Assembly: GCF_000149955.1 (NCBI RefSeq)
Contig: NC_030991.1
Span: forward strand, 729,942-793,941
Reading direction: 5' to 3'
From: Fusarium oxysporum f. sp. lycopersici 4287
Taxonomy: Eukaryota; Ascomycota; Sordariomycetes; Hypocreales; Nectriaceae
Length of the DNA: 64,000 bases
Below the pieces are notes generated by a model. That model had not been told where the DNA came from and searched no databases. It worked only from the letters and a program-made list of their open reading frames with translations. Made by a program: the position numbers and the translations under genes. Below are positions 34,525 through 46,018 of the stretch, in pieces. Position 1 is the stretch's first letter. The number at the start of each line of letters is the position of its first letter.

Positions 34525-35154
34525 ATGGCAGTCACCAGAAGCTCTAGGACGCCTTCATCTACATCGTATTCAAAGAAGGTCAAACCTTGCCATGTTCACA
34601 ATGAGTCGCCTACCAATTCGCCCAAGTCCATCTCGATCGAGCCGAGACCGCCACGATATCCTTTTCACCATCCAGAACGCAGAAGACCTGAGCAAGGTGT
34701 GACCTTTCACCCTACAGGAGCCAGACTTACCCGATCTTAGAAGAAGCTACCAGCCATACCGACAAACTCTGCTGTTGATCTCAGCCAAGCCAGATCACAT
34801 CGCCACAGGAACTCAGATCGTTCCCAGCATCGCAAGCGACCGTGCAAGCCCATTTGTAAATACCGGGCCAAACGTTCCATAAGAAATCTCAAAAGGTTTA
34901 ACATGGCATGGACACGTTCCGCCAACAAGACTTTGGACATATGGGAAAGCTGGGGTGCCACCGATAAGGGGTCGCCAAAGAAGATGAAGCGCAACGCTGC
35001 TCTTGTGACCGCAACCATTCAGACTTCCCATTATTTTATTAAGCATTTTGAAGATGTGAGAGGAGATAATACACCAAAGCTGTACAAGCACGAGACCATT
35101 CAGCGGCTAAATGAGAGTGTATTAAGGTGGCCACCGAGGCTTCCGATAGTATGA
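34525..35154 (+). pseudogene. Hypothetical basic protein with one in-frame stop
   Basis: From the ATG at 34525 (MAVTRSSRTPSSTSYSKKVK) a Pro/Ser/Arg-rich frame runs to TAG at 34738. It continues in the same frame (KKLPAIPTNSAVDLSQARSH) to a second open piece with MAWTRSANKTLDIWESWGAT and ends at 35154, for 210 codons in total. The matching character on both sides suggests one gene with a nonsense change. A missed intron is possible, but I see no convincing GT-AG pair spanning the TAG. No family recognised. Confidence 0.4.
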
Positions 35155-35504
35155 TGATTCATAATTTGGGTGCTGGGTCATGTATTTTAGGGAATTTACG
35201 TACTGAAATGCGATTTGTGTGTTGTCAGATAACCAACCGGCAGCAAGAACAGGTGATTACGATAATGCCTAATCGAAAGACTCGCCTCGTGGAACTAAGA
35301 GGTTATCGGATTACTCTGTCAATTCTCAAACATTGCAAGTCTGCACTCACTCAGTTCCAAATCCAAGCCTCTAAAGGTCCTCCAGAGGTTTTCCTGAAGC
35401 TGTGATCATTAGAGCTCTACAATACGAGGGCAGGAAGGTTTCAATTCTCAGTTAACCAAAGATTCCTAAATACATGAAGTGACCGTAAATGAATAGTCAG
35501 TAAG

Positions 35505-38310
35505 TTAATTATTGTATATGATTTGATTGTAGGTCGAGAAATGATTGACTGAAAACGTCCAGGTTCCGTCCTCCTCATTGTAACTCTCAAATCTCGTTCC
35601 CTCAACGCTTTTCAGGCGCTCAATATGGTTCGCCACTTGACGCTTGGCCTCTTCCTCCGACAGACCTTTTCCTTTTGTCTTCTTTCGAGGCCACGAATTT
35701 TCCAAGGAAATTGAAGCAGGGACATTAAAGCCCTCACCAGGAGGGGGCTTGAGTCCAAAGGAGTCGGGGTAGACCGTTGCTGATCGACTTTCAAGTATGA
35801 CAAGACCACCGAGCAAACTCTCAAGATCAATGCCCGTAAAGTCAATTGGATGTTTGAAGCGAATGACACCAACGTTCTCCCGGCCAATGATCAAGTCCGT
35901 CACCCTTTTGCGCTGATCTTTGTTCATAGCAAGAATATCTTCCTTTGAAGGTAGTATCCAGTACTCCCCGGCGGGAATTGGCTGCCGTACTTTCATCGTT
36001 TTGTTTTGTTCCACATCCACTCCGTGGTCTGATATTACCAGAGCGTTACCTGGACTGGGTGGACTACTAGCTTGTTCGCTGCTCTCAGTTGTAGTGCCTG
36101 GCGCTTTGATCTTTGCCCCTCCTTCCCTACCGGGGTCGACAAGGTCAGTTGATGCTGTTGTGCCGATACTCTCTTTTTGACCCCTGCGCTTGGAAGAACT
36201 CACGAATAGATCTCGACCTCGGTCTTGGTTAATTTCGAGTGTCTTTAACTGCTTGGAGATCTGTGAGAGGGATTTCTCGACTGTGCTCAAGCCCTTTCTA
36301 TGGCCGCCGGTTGATATTGTGTCTTCACTGGTGCGACGGTGGTCAGAGCCGCCTCTAGACGGGCTCCTGATCAGTTCATCGCCTAGATCTGGGGGACGCA
36401 TCCAGTCGGAGCTCAGAGGTCTTTTTTTGACTGGGTATGACGCGGGATACAACCCGTGACGAAAGCCGGACTTAGGAGAGCCTTGGGGCACATGACGAGG
36501 TGCGAATATAGGGCTTCTAAAAGAAAATCCAGCTGGTATGGATTGACTTCTGAGTTTACCCTTGCTTGCCCGCCGCACGGCCAGCGGGCCTTGGTCCTGC
36601 TGTTGCTGTTTCTCCTCTGTCGTCAAGAATAACCAAGGTGGTCCGTAGGCAGTAATTTCGTCAATTTTCGCGACCAACTGTGGTTGAATGGTTGCGCGAG
36701 TAGCATCTTGTAATGGTTGCTGAATGAGCCTTGTGTCACTGGAAGGCCTTCTAGGAACCTGGTAATAAGGAGAGCTAGTCTGTCCATACTGAGTCTGTTG
36801 ACCAAATGATTGAGGAACTTGAACTCGACTAACTGGCATCTCTGTGCTAGGGAGTTGTGTTGCCAGCTGCCCAGGCTGAGTAGTTGCGTACCTCTCAGTA
36901 ACCCAAGATCTTTGACTTGTGCTTGAGGGCCCTGAAATAGCGGATACTTGGGTAGCCGCAGAAGCAAATGGATTAGGAGCAGTGCTCAAATCTGTCCTAA
37001 AGGTAGATCCCGTAGGCGGCTGGCTACTGCTTGGCTTTTTTGCTTCAGCAAAAGACGTCGATCCTTGTGCTTGTTGTTGACCCTGGGCCTGGAAAATGGA
37101 AGGACCCGACCACGAAGTGCAACTCTCTTTTGGAGCACTACCATAACAGGGTCGAGCAAAACCGAATCCCGGGCTTCCAGAAACTCCGAAATCTCTTTGG
37201 CTGCTTGTTGGCCTTTGAAAACCGTGGGGTTGAGTCCCAAACACATTTGGACCCTGAGACTTTTGACCCCAGACGAAGGTTTCGCCGGCCTTAGCCTGTC
37301 CAAAGGGCGAAGTAGTGGTAGGAACGGATCCAAAGCCAGTTGCACCAGTTGGTTTGGCTCCAAAACCAGTGCCAAACGCCCCCTGTTGGGAGCCCATTCC
37401 AAAAATCTGAGGTGGACCAGAAGCACTTCTCTGCATTGATGTACCATAACCAGTTCCAAAGCTTGAGCCACCGAACCCAAATGATGAACCGTAACGGTGA
37501 CCGAGGGCATAATCTGCAAGCCTCAGCTCTTCTTGGGAGGAGTTTTGGTATGGACCTTGGAAGCAAAGATTTTGATATGAACACTTCTGCCGGCTGCCCA
37601 GCTCACTTTCCACAAATGGAGAGAACAGTTGCTTCGAGGTATCCGGCACAGGCTTGCCCCAGGCCCAACCCCCAAAGGGCTGGCTCGGAGCCCCAAACGC
37701 GGACATGGTTGGGGCCCTAAATCCTGTCGGAGCGTTTGAACCGAACTGAGTCGTCTTTGGGCTCATACTTGTACCGAAGTCCGTTTCCATGGCGCTTGAA
37801 CCAAAGGACTTGACCCCAAATCCAGTCGAACCAAAAGTATTAGTGGCATTGCCTCTGCTAGTGGCAAAGATTCCTGGCGTACTGGTAGTAGTTGTCACGG
37901 GTGGGAATGCGGCCGCCGAGCTCGTCGACCGGGTCCCGAAGGAAGTGGCGGGATCTGATAATGGGGCCTTAGTATTATAAATTCTGAAACAGGAGGTTTC
38001 TCTATCGTAGTTTGCACCATACGACAGATAGCGTTGAAAGGGTCTTACTGCCAGAAGTTTCATAAGACGATCTGATTGTGGCATCAAAAGATCCAGTAGA
38101 AGATGGCGCACCGGAACCAAGAGTCCAGCCACCGGGACCTATGATCCGTCAATTACTGAAGCAACAAAGGTGTTGCTGCTCTACGAAAGGGAGAGTAAGC
38201 TCGCAGGATGATGTCTTACGGTTAGAGTCGGAGATGTTCGACCCGAATGCGCCAAAGCCGGCCGGGCGCTGTTGCGATAACCCGAAAGGCTTCTCACCAA
38301 ATCCAGACAT
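35505..38310 (-). CDS. Nup98-type FG nucleoporin with autoproteolytic domain, without Nup96
   Basis: The model is complement(35505-37954, 38049-38138, 38220-38310), three exons totalling 877 codons in frame across GT-AG introns of 81 and 94 bp. It starts MSGFGEKPFGLSQQRPAGFG. FG repeats cover about residues 60-185. A GLEBS-like motif (QNSSQEELRLADYALGHRYG, about 195-215) is where Nup98 binds Gle2/Rae1. A second FG/GFG block follows, then a Pro/Ser linker. The C-terminal nucleoporin autopeptidase domain (about 721-876) includes EYWILPSKEDIL, GVIRFKHPIDFTGIDL and the cleavage tripeptide H-F-S in VNHFSTYNQ. The protein stops nine residues after the scissile bond. Many fungi encode Nup98 fused to Nup96, which would follow here; it is absent. 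Likely nuclear pore protein, possibly a divergent paralogue. Confidence 0.88.
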
Positions 38311-38785
38311 TTCGAAAAGTGGATTGCATTCACCGTCGTAGGAAGTGGCTTGAACTTATGTTTGAACCAACTAAAAAATTGAAGGGGCATGTCCCTCAAA
38401 CATAAAATCACAACTATGATCTGACGCTCGCAGATGGAGCAAAAGAAGCTCTTGAGATCCGTTTAGAAATGCAGCCATGATCTGATGTTTGGACCTAGGT
38501 TGCGCTATTACCTCCCGTTGACAGTGTGCTGGCCTAAGATTGGTGCCACAGCCTCCGGGCTTATGTCACATGTATCCAACAATTGTTAATTACGGTAACG
38601 CGCAGCAACACAGTGCGTCGGCTCTATAACGTTTACAAATCGTCATATGTACGTATTTCCAGTATGCTGGTTTTGATAAGGATACTGATGGACCTTGCCC
38701 CGACTCTTGAAAGTAATATTGGATGATAACAAACTACAGTTTCTCCTCTGTCCTCTCCACCTCGCCGATCATTCATTCAATCATC
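38311..38785. promoter_or_regulatory. Shared divergent promoter region of the Nup98-like and BTB genes
   Basis: 475 bp separate the two divergent start codons. Pyrimidine-rich sequence precedes the BTB start (38740-38785). No specific binding site can be named. Confidence 0.4.
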
Positions 38786-39630
38786 ATGGCCACACTCTCC
38801 TATGAGAAGTAATGATGATATTGCCCTAATTCTTCAGTGGTTCTAATAATTGAGATAGTATTCTCCAATCTGACTTTTTCAAGTTCATCGTCGGCCGCGA
38901 GAAGAAACAATTCTTCATGCACAGCTACATCGTTGCCTGTCAGTCAAAGTCTCTCGAAAAGCTCATCAATGGAGACATGAAGGAAGCCAACGATCGTTGT
39001 GTAGTATGGCCTGATGTTGACTCGGATACGTTCATTCGATTTAGCCAGTATGCATACACTGGGGATTATCAGGCTGCACCACGTCAGACTCGGGATCACA
39101 CGACAATCGGAGAGCCCTCCCCCACTGGAAGCAATTTTCCGTCCCAAAAGATCACAAGAATCAAGAAAAAGAAGCCGTCAATGTTTGGCCCCGAAGATCT
39201 TACGCCTTTGAATGATAAAGACCTGTGGGCTCAGTTCAAGAAGCTTTATCCAGACGCGGCCACAGACCAAGAAGCAGAAACCAATGCCCCTGAGGATGAC
39301 TTCTCGGTTATTTTTCTTTCCCATGCACGCCTGTATGTCTTTGCTGATTGTTATGATATTTCTGCATTAAAAGTCCTGTGCCTTCGCAAACTGCAGCAAA
39401 TCCTAGTAAAATTCACGGTGCACGAGGAAGCAATCGACGACATAATTCGATTAGTGCGATTCTGTTATGAAAATACTCTTGAATCTGACGAGATGAGAGG
39501 CTTGGTGGATATGTATACAGCTTGCAAAGCGGTTGAACTGTGGCGGAGCCAATTGTTTCAACGTTTGGTAATGGATACGAGTGAATATGCTTGGGGGTTT
39601 ATATCAGAGATTTTGAAGCGCGTTGATTGA
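38786..39630 (+). CDS. BTB/POZ domain protein
   Basis: Two exons (38786-38808 and 38859-39630; 50-bp intron, GTAATG...TAG) give 264 residues. The spliced N terminus reads MATLSYENILQSDFFKFIVG, followed by the BTB fold: KKQFFMHSYIVACQSKSLEK, VVWPDVDSDTFIRFSQYAYT. A Lys-rich insert (RIKKKKPS) and an acidic linker follow. The second half contains RLYVFADCYDISALKVLCLR, the helical segment that usually follows BTB in this fungal family. BTB domains mediate dimerisation and often adapt substrates to Cullin-3 ligases; no Kelch or MATH partner domain is present. The gene looks intact. Confidence 0.85.
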
Positions 39631-40260
39631 AGGTTGGTCAAGACTTATAGAGTAGTCAACAATTATAGTAGCTTGACTTCTCTAGACAGGTTCTGAGTGG
39701 TTTGAGACATTGTGCTTATGACATTTCTGACCAGGGCGAGGTCGTGAACGTGGATGAATTTGGTGCTTAAACCATTGAATCAACTTTACTTGTAGAGCGG
39801 CAAATCGGATCACCCTACGAGTATTTTGTGCCACTGATAAGGGGGTAAGCCCATTACTGGTCATCCTGTAAGCCTCTTAGGCGCAAGTATGACAGTATAT
39901 GGACGTAGGCATATTGAATAGCTGTTGGTAGCAGAGCCTAAGGGTCCGGCCATTAGTAGCTGAGGTTTCATGAAGTAAGGAATAGTGGTAGAAGGCTACT
40001 CACAACGGGAAAGTGATAGAAGATGGGGAATTCCTTGATTATGCTCATAAGCTTCCCTCTACTCATAGGAGAGCCAGATTACTGATTATCTTAAAACCTT
40101 TGATAGGTACAAAGGTGTCGGCCTACGGAGGTCAGCAAATTGACTGGCTCCTAGTAGCGGATGTATGATGACGCAAGGGATAGTAATATGTGGACATTAG
40201 TAGTGAAAGGGGTAACAAAGTAGGGGGGATAGCTGCTCATCCCCATAAGCTTCACATAAG
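39631..40260. other. No supported gene
   Basis: Spacer between the BTB gene and pogo copy 2; short frames only. Confidence 0.5.
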
Positions 40261-40261
40261 C

Positions 40262-42471
40262 AGTGCCCCACCTAACGGACCACCAAAATTTCAATCTTCC
40301 CACACAAACTCTGAATTTTCAAGTACATCGCATTCAGCCAGGAACGAATATATTCACAAAACCATACATATATTGTATAGCAGTTTTCATGAATTTTCAA
40401 TATCCGCTTGACTTTTCCCCGCTCCGCCTCGTGCCTCATGGCCTAGTTCTCTGACCCTTTGAAACTTTTCGCATTTCGCCTCATCTATCCTACGCGACTC
40501 CATCCATTTAAGCCGAGTTTTCACCTAATTTCCTTATCAGAATTCCTCTCGTACTGGTTCGCCATGTTTATACCAGAGACGAAGTAGCTGAGGCTATACT
40601 CGATATTACTGATAGAGGCCTGTCACGGATGGGGGCGGCCAAGAAACGTGGAGTACCTCGGTCGACCCTTACTGCGGGACTTTCCGGTCAAGCGAGCAGG
40701 AATGAACGGATCCAGGTCCACCATTGTTTTCAACAGAGCCAGGAAGAGACTCTCCTTCGTTGGGTGCTGCGACAAGAGTCTCTGGGCTATGCTCCCTCGC
40801 ACAGCCAGCTCCGTGCCTGTGTCGAGGCCATCCTCAAACAACAAGGCGATAACAAACCTTTAGGCAAGCACTGGACCACCAGGTTCGTCAAACGTCACCC
40901 AAAACTATCTACCAAGATTGGAAAACGTCAAGCCGCCAGATTTGACGGATTTACTCCAAAGGCGGTCAATTGGTACTTCGATATCCGGGAGAACGAGTAC
41001 GGCTGGATCAAGCCTGAGAACACGGTTACCGTGGACGAGGGCGGCATAATGGTGGGTTTCGGTAAGTCTTCTACAAGTACTCTATGGGTTTTTATAAGGC
41101 ATAGCTAATTGATTGTCCATGAGGCCTGGACAGCCTCGTAATCGGGAGCTCTGACCCGAAGAAGAAGGCGTTGTTGAAGGGCGTTCAGTCGCGCACTTGG
41201 ACCTCGTTTATTGAGGCTGTCACCGCAACTGGCCGCTCTTTAAAACCGGGGATTATCTTTAAAGGGAAAGAGCTGCAGAAACAGTGGTTTCTGAATGAAT
41301 TCGAACTAATAGCGGACTGGCACTACATCACATCCCCGAACGGCTGGACCGACAACCATATAGCTCTCGAATGGTTGAAAGACGTCTATCTACCCCAAAC
41401 GGAGCCTCGTGATGCATCGGATGCGAGACTCATTATCCTTGGCGGTCACGGGAGTCATGCGCAGGTAAGCATTTTGGTGTTTTCGCCGCAGAGTTACCCG
41501 CTATAGGGCCATTAACAAGTAGTTAGGACGAGTTGATGGCGACCTGCTTTCTGAACAATGTCTACTGCTGCTACTTACCAGCACATTGTTCCCATGGTTT
41601 GCAGCCGTTAGATAATGGAATTTTTAATCTTATAAAAGGTGCGTATCGGAAAGAACTCCAAAAGCTGGCTAGTTTGACCGATTCTGCGCCGGTTGACAAA
41701 GTCAACTTTATTCGGGCATACGCGAAAGCGAGGGAAGCGGGCATGAGGAAGAAGATTATCTTATCCGGCTGGAGGTTTACTGGAAATTGGCCAATAAATC
41801 GTTACAAAGCTCTAGCACATCCAGAAATTCAACCGGACAAAGAAAAACTGCTGGAAGAGTTCAAGACGCCGAGCCCTCCTCAACTGCACTCAGATGATAC
41901 GCCGAAAACGAGTCGGCAAGTAAGGGAAATGGCCAAGTACCTAAGTCGTCCGACCAGGCAGAAGTACAGTAAGATTGCAAAAGGGCTGGAAGCTTTAGAG
42001 ATGAAGGTTGACGTTCAGAATACGCGGATTACTGGCCTCGAGGAGCAGATGGCTCAGCTGCGGCGAGGGAAGAAAAGAAAGGCGGTACCAAACCCGAACC
42101 GACGATTCATGGCTCTAGCGGAGGCTCTAGCGACTGGAGAAGCTCTTCCCGACTCAAAGGAGGCAGAAATAGAGGTGGATGTGGATGGGGAGGTCGAGTC
42201 GATGATTGAGGTGGGTGCCGGGTTAGAGGATGAACGTGAGGACTTTACGGTCGTAACAAAGCACTGCCAGCGCACACGAAGCGGTCGGGAGGTCAAAAAA
42301 CCACGCAGAGAGTAAAATTTAAATAACTTCATAGAAACTCTCTTTAAAGCCTCGTTTATTAATTAAGAACCGGGCCTGTTTTTGCGGGCATCAATATTTG
42401 GATTTTGTATGGGAAGATCGAAATTTTGGTGGTCCATTAGGTGGGGGTGCCCACAAGGTGGTCCTGGATGG
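40262..42471 (+). mobile_element. pogo-like transposon copy 2
   Basis: The left inner repeat (40264 on) reads TGCCCCACCTAACGGACCAC, continuing CAAAATTTCAATCTTCCC. The right end (42404-42450) is its near-perfect inverse complement. The right end extends about 20-27 bp further, to GGTGGTCCTGGATGG, followed by TA at 42472-42473. A second copy of the same 3' end at 48600-48884 also ends there, so this is the true terminus. The matching outermost part is not clear on the left, so the left terminus is degraded or truncated. The element is about 2.2 kb and encodes a three-exon transposase. Confidence 0.8.
40629..42315 (+). CDS. pogo-type DDE transposase with a substituted catalytic residue
   Basis: Exons 40629-41061, 41124-41464 and 41527-42315 join in frame over two 62-bp GT-AG introns. 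The readable frame extends upstream as YTRDEVAEAILDITDRGLSR, the start of the psq helix-turn-helix, but has no ATG there, so the true start may be lost or in another exon. A CENP-B-type HTH follows (GKHWTTRFVKRHPKLSTKIG). DDE core: first Asp in TVDEGGIMVGFG; second region ILGGHGSHAQ, where the family has LDGHGSH, so the second catalytic Asp is Gly; third Asp in HGLQPLDNGIFN. A Lys-rich tail ends in SGREVKKPRRE. The frame is otherwise open. Confidence 0.82.
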
Positions 42472-42473
42472 TA

Positions 42474-43314
42474 CGACAACACTTCCCACGATGGCCGTTT
42501 CATGAGCCAAAAACTTTATCTCATCGAGTCTGACAGGCATCGATTGGCGAGCCACAGCATCTTGCGGGAAGTTGGGAGTGTTGATAACCCAGTAGTAGGA
42601 AGATGCTAGCCTGCAGGGCCATTCATGGTGCGAGGATGATGAGACTTTGTCTCGACGCCAGTCATCAACAAGTGCCGAAACGGAATTGACTGCTGATGGT
42701 CGATCGGTGCCGTAGAAGCGGCAAATTTGTTCCAGATCTGGTGCGAAATGCACCGTTTTAGTACATGCGGGGTTTCTGGATCTCGGTCGTCTGGGCTGAC
42801 GGAGACCTGATACCAAAGACTTGCCATGAGTGTCTAGATCTGTTTGATCCTTCTTCACTTTATCTTTGAGGAGCAGTCGCTCTGAACTTTGTGGCGACTT
42901 ATCGTCAGGTTTGTCAGGAGGAATACAAGACTCCAACGGCTCGGAACATTGGCTACGGACCGAGTCTCTCCACCTTTGAACCTCTCCTGCTAGTTTTTGT
43001 TTGTTGAAAGCGATGGTAGAGAGATTGGAGCCGACATGAGACTGGCAAGAATCCTGTTCCTTGCTACCGTTACTCGCATTCTGCGACGAGGATGATAGTC
43101 GTTTGGAGAGCCTTTTGGCGACTATTTCATCATCTTGCAGTGTTTTTGGCGTTGTTTCTTGAGATGCAGCGATATCTTGTTCAGGCATAAGACTTTCACG
43201 CCAGGTCCAGTTTTGTGTTAGAATGGTTAATGCATTCTGAGTAATCTGGCGTCTGGGAACTGTCACATATGGCTCTGTCGACGGACCCTGAGCGATGAGT
43301 GTTTCGATAAACAT
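42474..43314 (-). pseudogene. Glycogen-targeting PP1 regulatory subunit (CBM21), cut by pogo insertion
   Basis: From the ATG at 43314 (MFIETLIAQGPSTEPYVTVP) a Ser/Lys-rich N terminus leads to CTKTVHFAPDLEQICRFYGT, a KTVHFA-type block, and then DRPSAVNSVSALVDDW. The start of a CBM21 domain follows (MPVRLDEIKFLAHETAIVGS, VVV). In yeast Gac1-like proteins this domain binds glycogen while the N-terminal part recruits phosphatase 1. The domain breaks off after about 20 residues, exactly at the TA where the pogo terminus begins (42472). The remaining CBM21 strands are not found on the far side of the transposon, so the 3' half has been lost. The frame runs on into the transposon as an artefactual tail. 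Confidence 0.78.
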
Positions 43315-44557
43315 AGTGGTGATGAATATGAGAGGGAAATGCTATTTTGAGGGGCGTATAATTCAAATTGTATAAGTAGGATCCTTCGTCTGTGCAAACA
43401 GTCACTAGTGCATATCGATTTCTCAGCGCTGTACGCCACTCATAGAAGGCGGCAGCAGCGGCGGTCTGTGGACGAGGGGCAATTTGTCGGTGTCGTGACA
43501 CCGATCGCGGAGGGGAGGGTGATAGCGCGTGATGTCTCAGAGAGGAACGGGTTGAGGTGATAGGAGAATCATAATAGAAAACTGTTTGTAATTTCTAGGT
43601 TAGTGTTGGTTTTTGGTTTTACCAGCGGAGGTTATAGGATCTAGACAGTACAACAAGACGACATTGAGAATAGGTTAAATCAATCCTTTAGAATTCAATT
43701 TAGCATGGTCATAGTCAAGTTTGATGGCTGAGAAATCAAAAGATCTTACCAATAAGAGTCAGATGACGGCTACAAGAGCATTCGCAAAGCTTGACGCACA
43801 TCCGGCCTGTTCCATGTTGCCTGTCATCTCTTCATCAATCACATGATTATTACGCGGGTGGTTTTGAAAAGGAGGTTTTAGTGGCCGAATTCTCACGACA
43901 CTTTCCAATAACCACGGCATCCTTTGCGATAAGGCGCATACAGTACGAATTCCAGCAATCCAGCTCGCAATATCATGCTAAGATGCATCGCCTGCTCAGC
44001 TATTTTAGCCAAAGTTGTCAACACGTTCCATCAAAATTAATAGGCTAGCGGCAAATAATAGTATCTCGCCAAATTCAAGATATATTGATGATGACACTCC
44101 ATCTGACGCATCAAAATCCAACTAAAGGTATGGACCGGTCTAGGCCGCCATCCAGACCAGGCTTCGTTGGCCAAGCCAGGGACCGGTCCGGAGTCGGCCG
44201 CCCAACCCGGTTCCTCCGTGGGGTTATCTTTACTCTGATAACTAATCAATAGGTGGATGAAACTCTAGAGACGTGGAGGTGCCCGGCTGTTAAGACATAC
44301 GATCGATCTGGACTTGCTCACATCAGTCGATAGGACATACGATTCGCCACTATGTTGATATGTAGTCCGTTATTGGCCCTGAAATTCCCGTTGAGAGTAA
44401 GCCATAAGATAGAATGGTTATATTCATTTGTATAAGGTAAGTTGCTCCTGGATGATATCGTAAAGTGTTGCAGTACAACATTGTAAATCATCTGATATTC
44501 CTTTTGAAAGATTCATTAAAATTTCCAACCGACTTAAACCACTGGCCTAACGCCCAA
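43315..44557. other. No supported gene
   Basis: Contains the promoter side of the CBM21 gene. A locally GC-rich patch at 44130-44220 has two copies of the palindrome GACCGGTC (or GACCGGTCC). Otherwise only short frames. Confidence 0.45.
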
Positions 44558-45420
44558 ATGGCTGTCATGGAGGTTGATGGTACCCTTGACACCCTTGCCA
44601 GAGGGTATGACGAATCGCAGTTTCAAGTAAGTTTCTCACAGACCGCTATTTACGATCGGCCTTAGAGAGTAATATCTAGGCATTACACATTCGCCTAATC
44701 TAACTTTAAATGGCCAGTGCACTGATAATTGTCTACAGATGCCTCCTGATTGCTCATTGGGGCAGGGTGAGTTGATTCCACACTAACAGATAGAGCCATT
44801 ACTTAACTTACAAGGTCATAACAACAGCCACTATCAAGAATCATATATCGAATATGAATGAGTATTTGGCTTCTGAGCATTTTACCAACACATTCAGGTC
44901 ATCTGTACTTTCTGATTTGCTGGAAGCCGATCTTTCTATGGCCTGCCAACCGAGACTTGAGACGAGCGTTGATTATATTTGTCCTGATACCAACACAGAA
45001 ACGCCGAGGGGGGCGACATGTGGGCCCTTGAGACCTCATGAGGAGAGCAACCCATCGAATCAACAGGCCCCCAGCAAGAATATCTCACTTCCTGCTCCCA
45101 ACGGTGAACTTGAACTTCGGCCAGCATCACACAAATCAAAAAACCGCAAGCGTCGTAGCGCAACTCCAAGCAATCAGTTGCGCGCCCGAGAATGCCATAA
45201 CCTTGTTGAGAAACACTACCGTGCCCGTCTTAAGACACAATTTGAAAGGCTTCTCGCAGTTCTGCCAGCGGCACAGGGGCGTAGCCTTGCTGGCAGGGAC
45301 ACGGCAGCCAGCCTTGGCCAGGTTCTTAGCAGAGGGCAAGTATTGGATATGGCAAGGAATCGGATCCTCGAGTTAGAAGGAAAGATTGAGTTTATACTGA
45401 ATATGAAACAGGATGGCTAG
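44558..45420 (+). CDS. bHLH transcription factor, copy 1 (intact)
   Basis: Three exons (44558-44626, 44739-44766, 44828-45420) join in frame over GT-AG introns of 112 and 61 bp to give 229 residues. It starts MAVMEVDGTLDTLARGYDES. The DNA-binding domain near the C terminus reads RARECHNLVEKHYRARLKTQ, then FERLLAVLP, with the H5-E9-R13 pattern of E-box binders. A loop and helix 2 follow (LSRGQVLDMARNRILELEGK). An upstream basic stretch (KSKNRKRRS) could act as a nuclear signal. Splice sites, especially the 28-bp exon 2, are inferred from frame and consensus. A paralogue with a nonsense change lies at 62835-63412. Confidence 0.82.
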
Positions 45421-46018
45421 CATGTATCATAATGCATACAAGGAGAATGACTTACAGTAAGGGGACGGCATGAAAACCTTGTCATTGTAATGGTACTATT
45501 TGAGAAGAAAGTTGTTTTTATTCGGGGCCATCAGATAATCTTGAGGGCAATTGCTATGCGACTTTAACTGTTTATAACGATGCGAAATATCCCCCCTTAA
45601 AAAAAAGAAAAAGGCTGTTTAAAGCATGGCTATAGAAATGGAAGAGGCTGGGCGTGAGAATGTAAGGAACAAACATAGTTCATTTGATTTAATGGCGTGA
45701 GTTATTCTTACTTTACTAAACTGCTTCGATTTTATATTTTGTAGCGGATTACTTTCATAGTTTGCTTGCATTGCCTTGGTTTCTCGCAGCGTAGCTCCTG
45801 ATCTGAGAATTGTTCAATAGCGGTAACATGTCATTATCAATGGTCTTCGCAGCTTATCTACGGTCTACAGCTGTTACAGGAGCAAAACGGAGAGGTGGGG
45901 TTTAGATAAGAGGGTTGTCTAAATGGAAGAGTCAATGTAGACATGTAGCCTTGAGAGTAAAGATTCACCAAGGCTATAATAAAGTTGGCTGTGTGAGTTT
46001 GGGCGAGTTAAAGCCAGC
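45421..46018. other. No supported gene
   Basis: 3' flank of the bHLH gene and spacer before hAT copy C; AT-rich, no motif-bearing frame. Confidence 0.5.

Noticed and set aside
34737..35091. Minus-strand frames of about 90 codons opposite the basic-protein ORF
   Set aside because: No motif; the plus frame is longer and continuous apart from one stop.
36986..37519. 177-codon minus-strand frame and several plus-strand frames over the Nup98-like gene
   Set aside because: They mirror the repetitive FG coding sequence in other frames and have no independent support.
43196..43501. Minus-strand frame upstream of the CBM21 gene
   Set aside because: Overlaps the CBM21 N terminus in another frame and the His-rich composition comes from UTR sequence.
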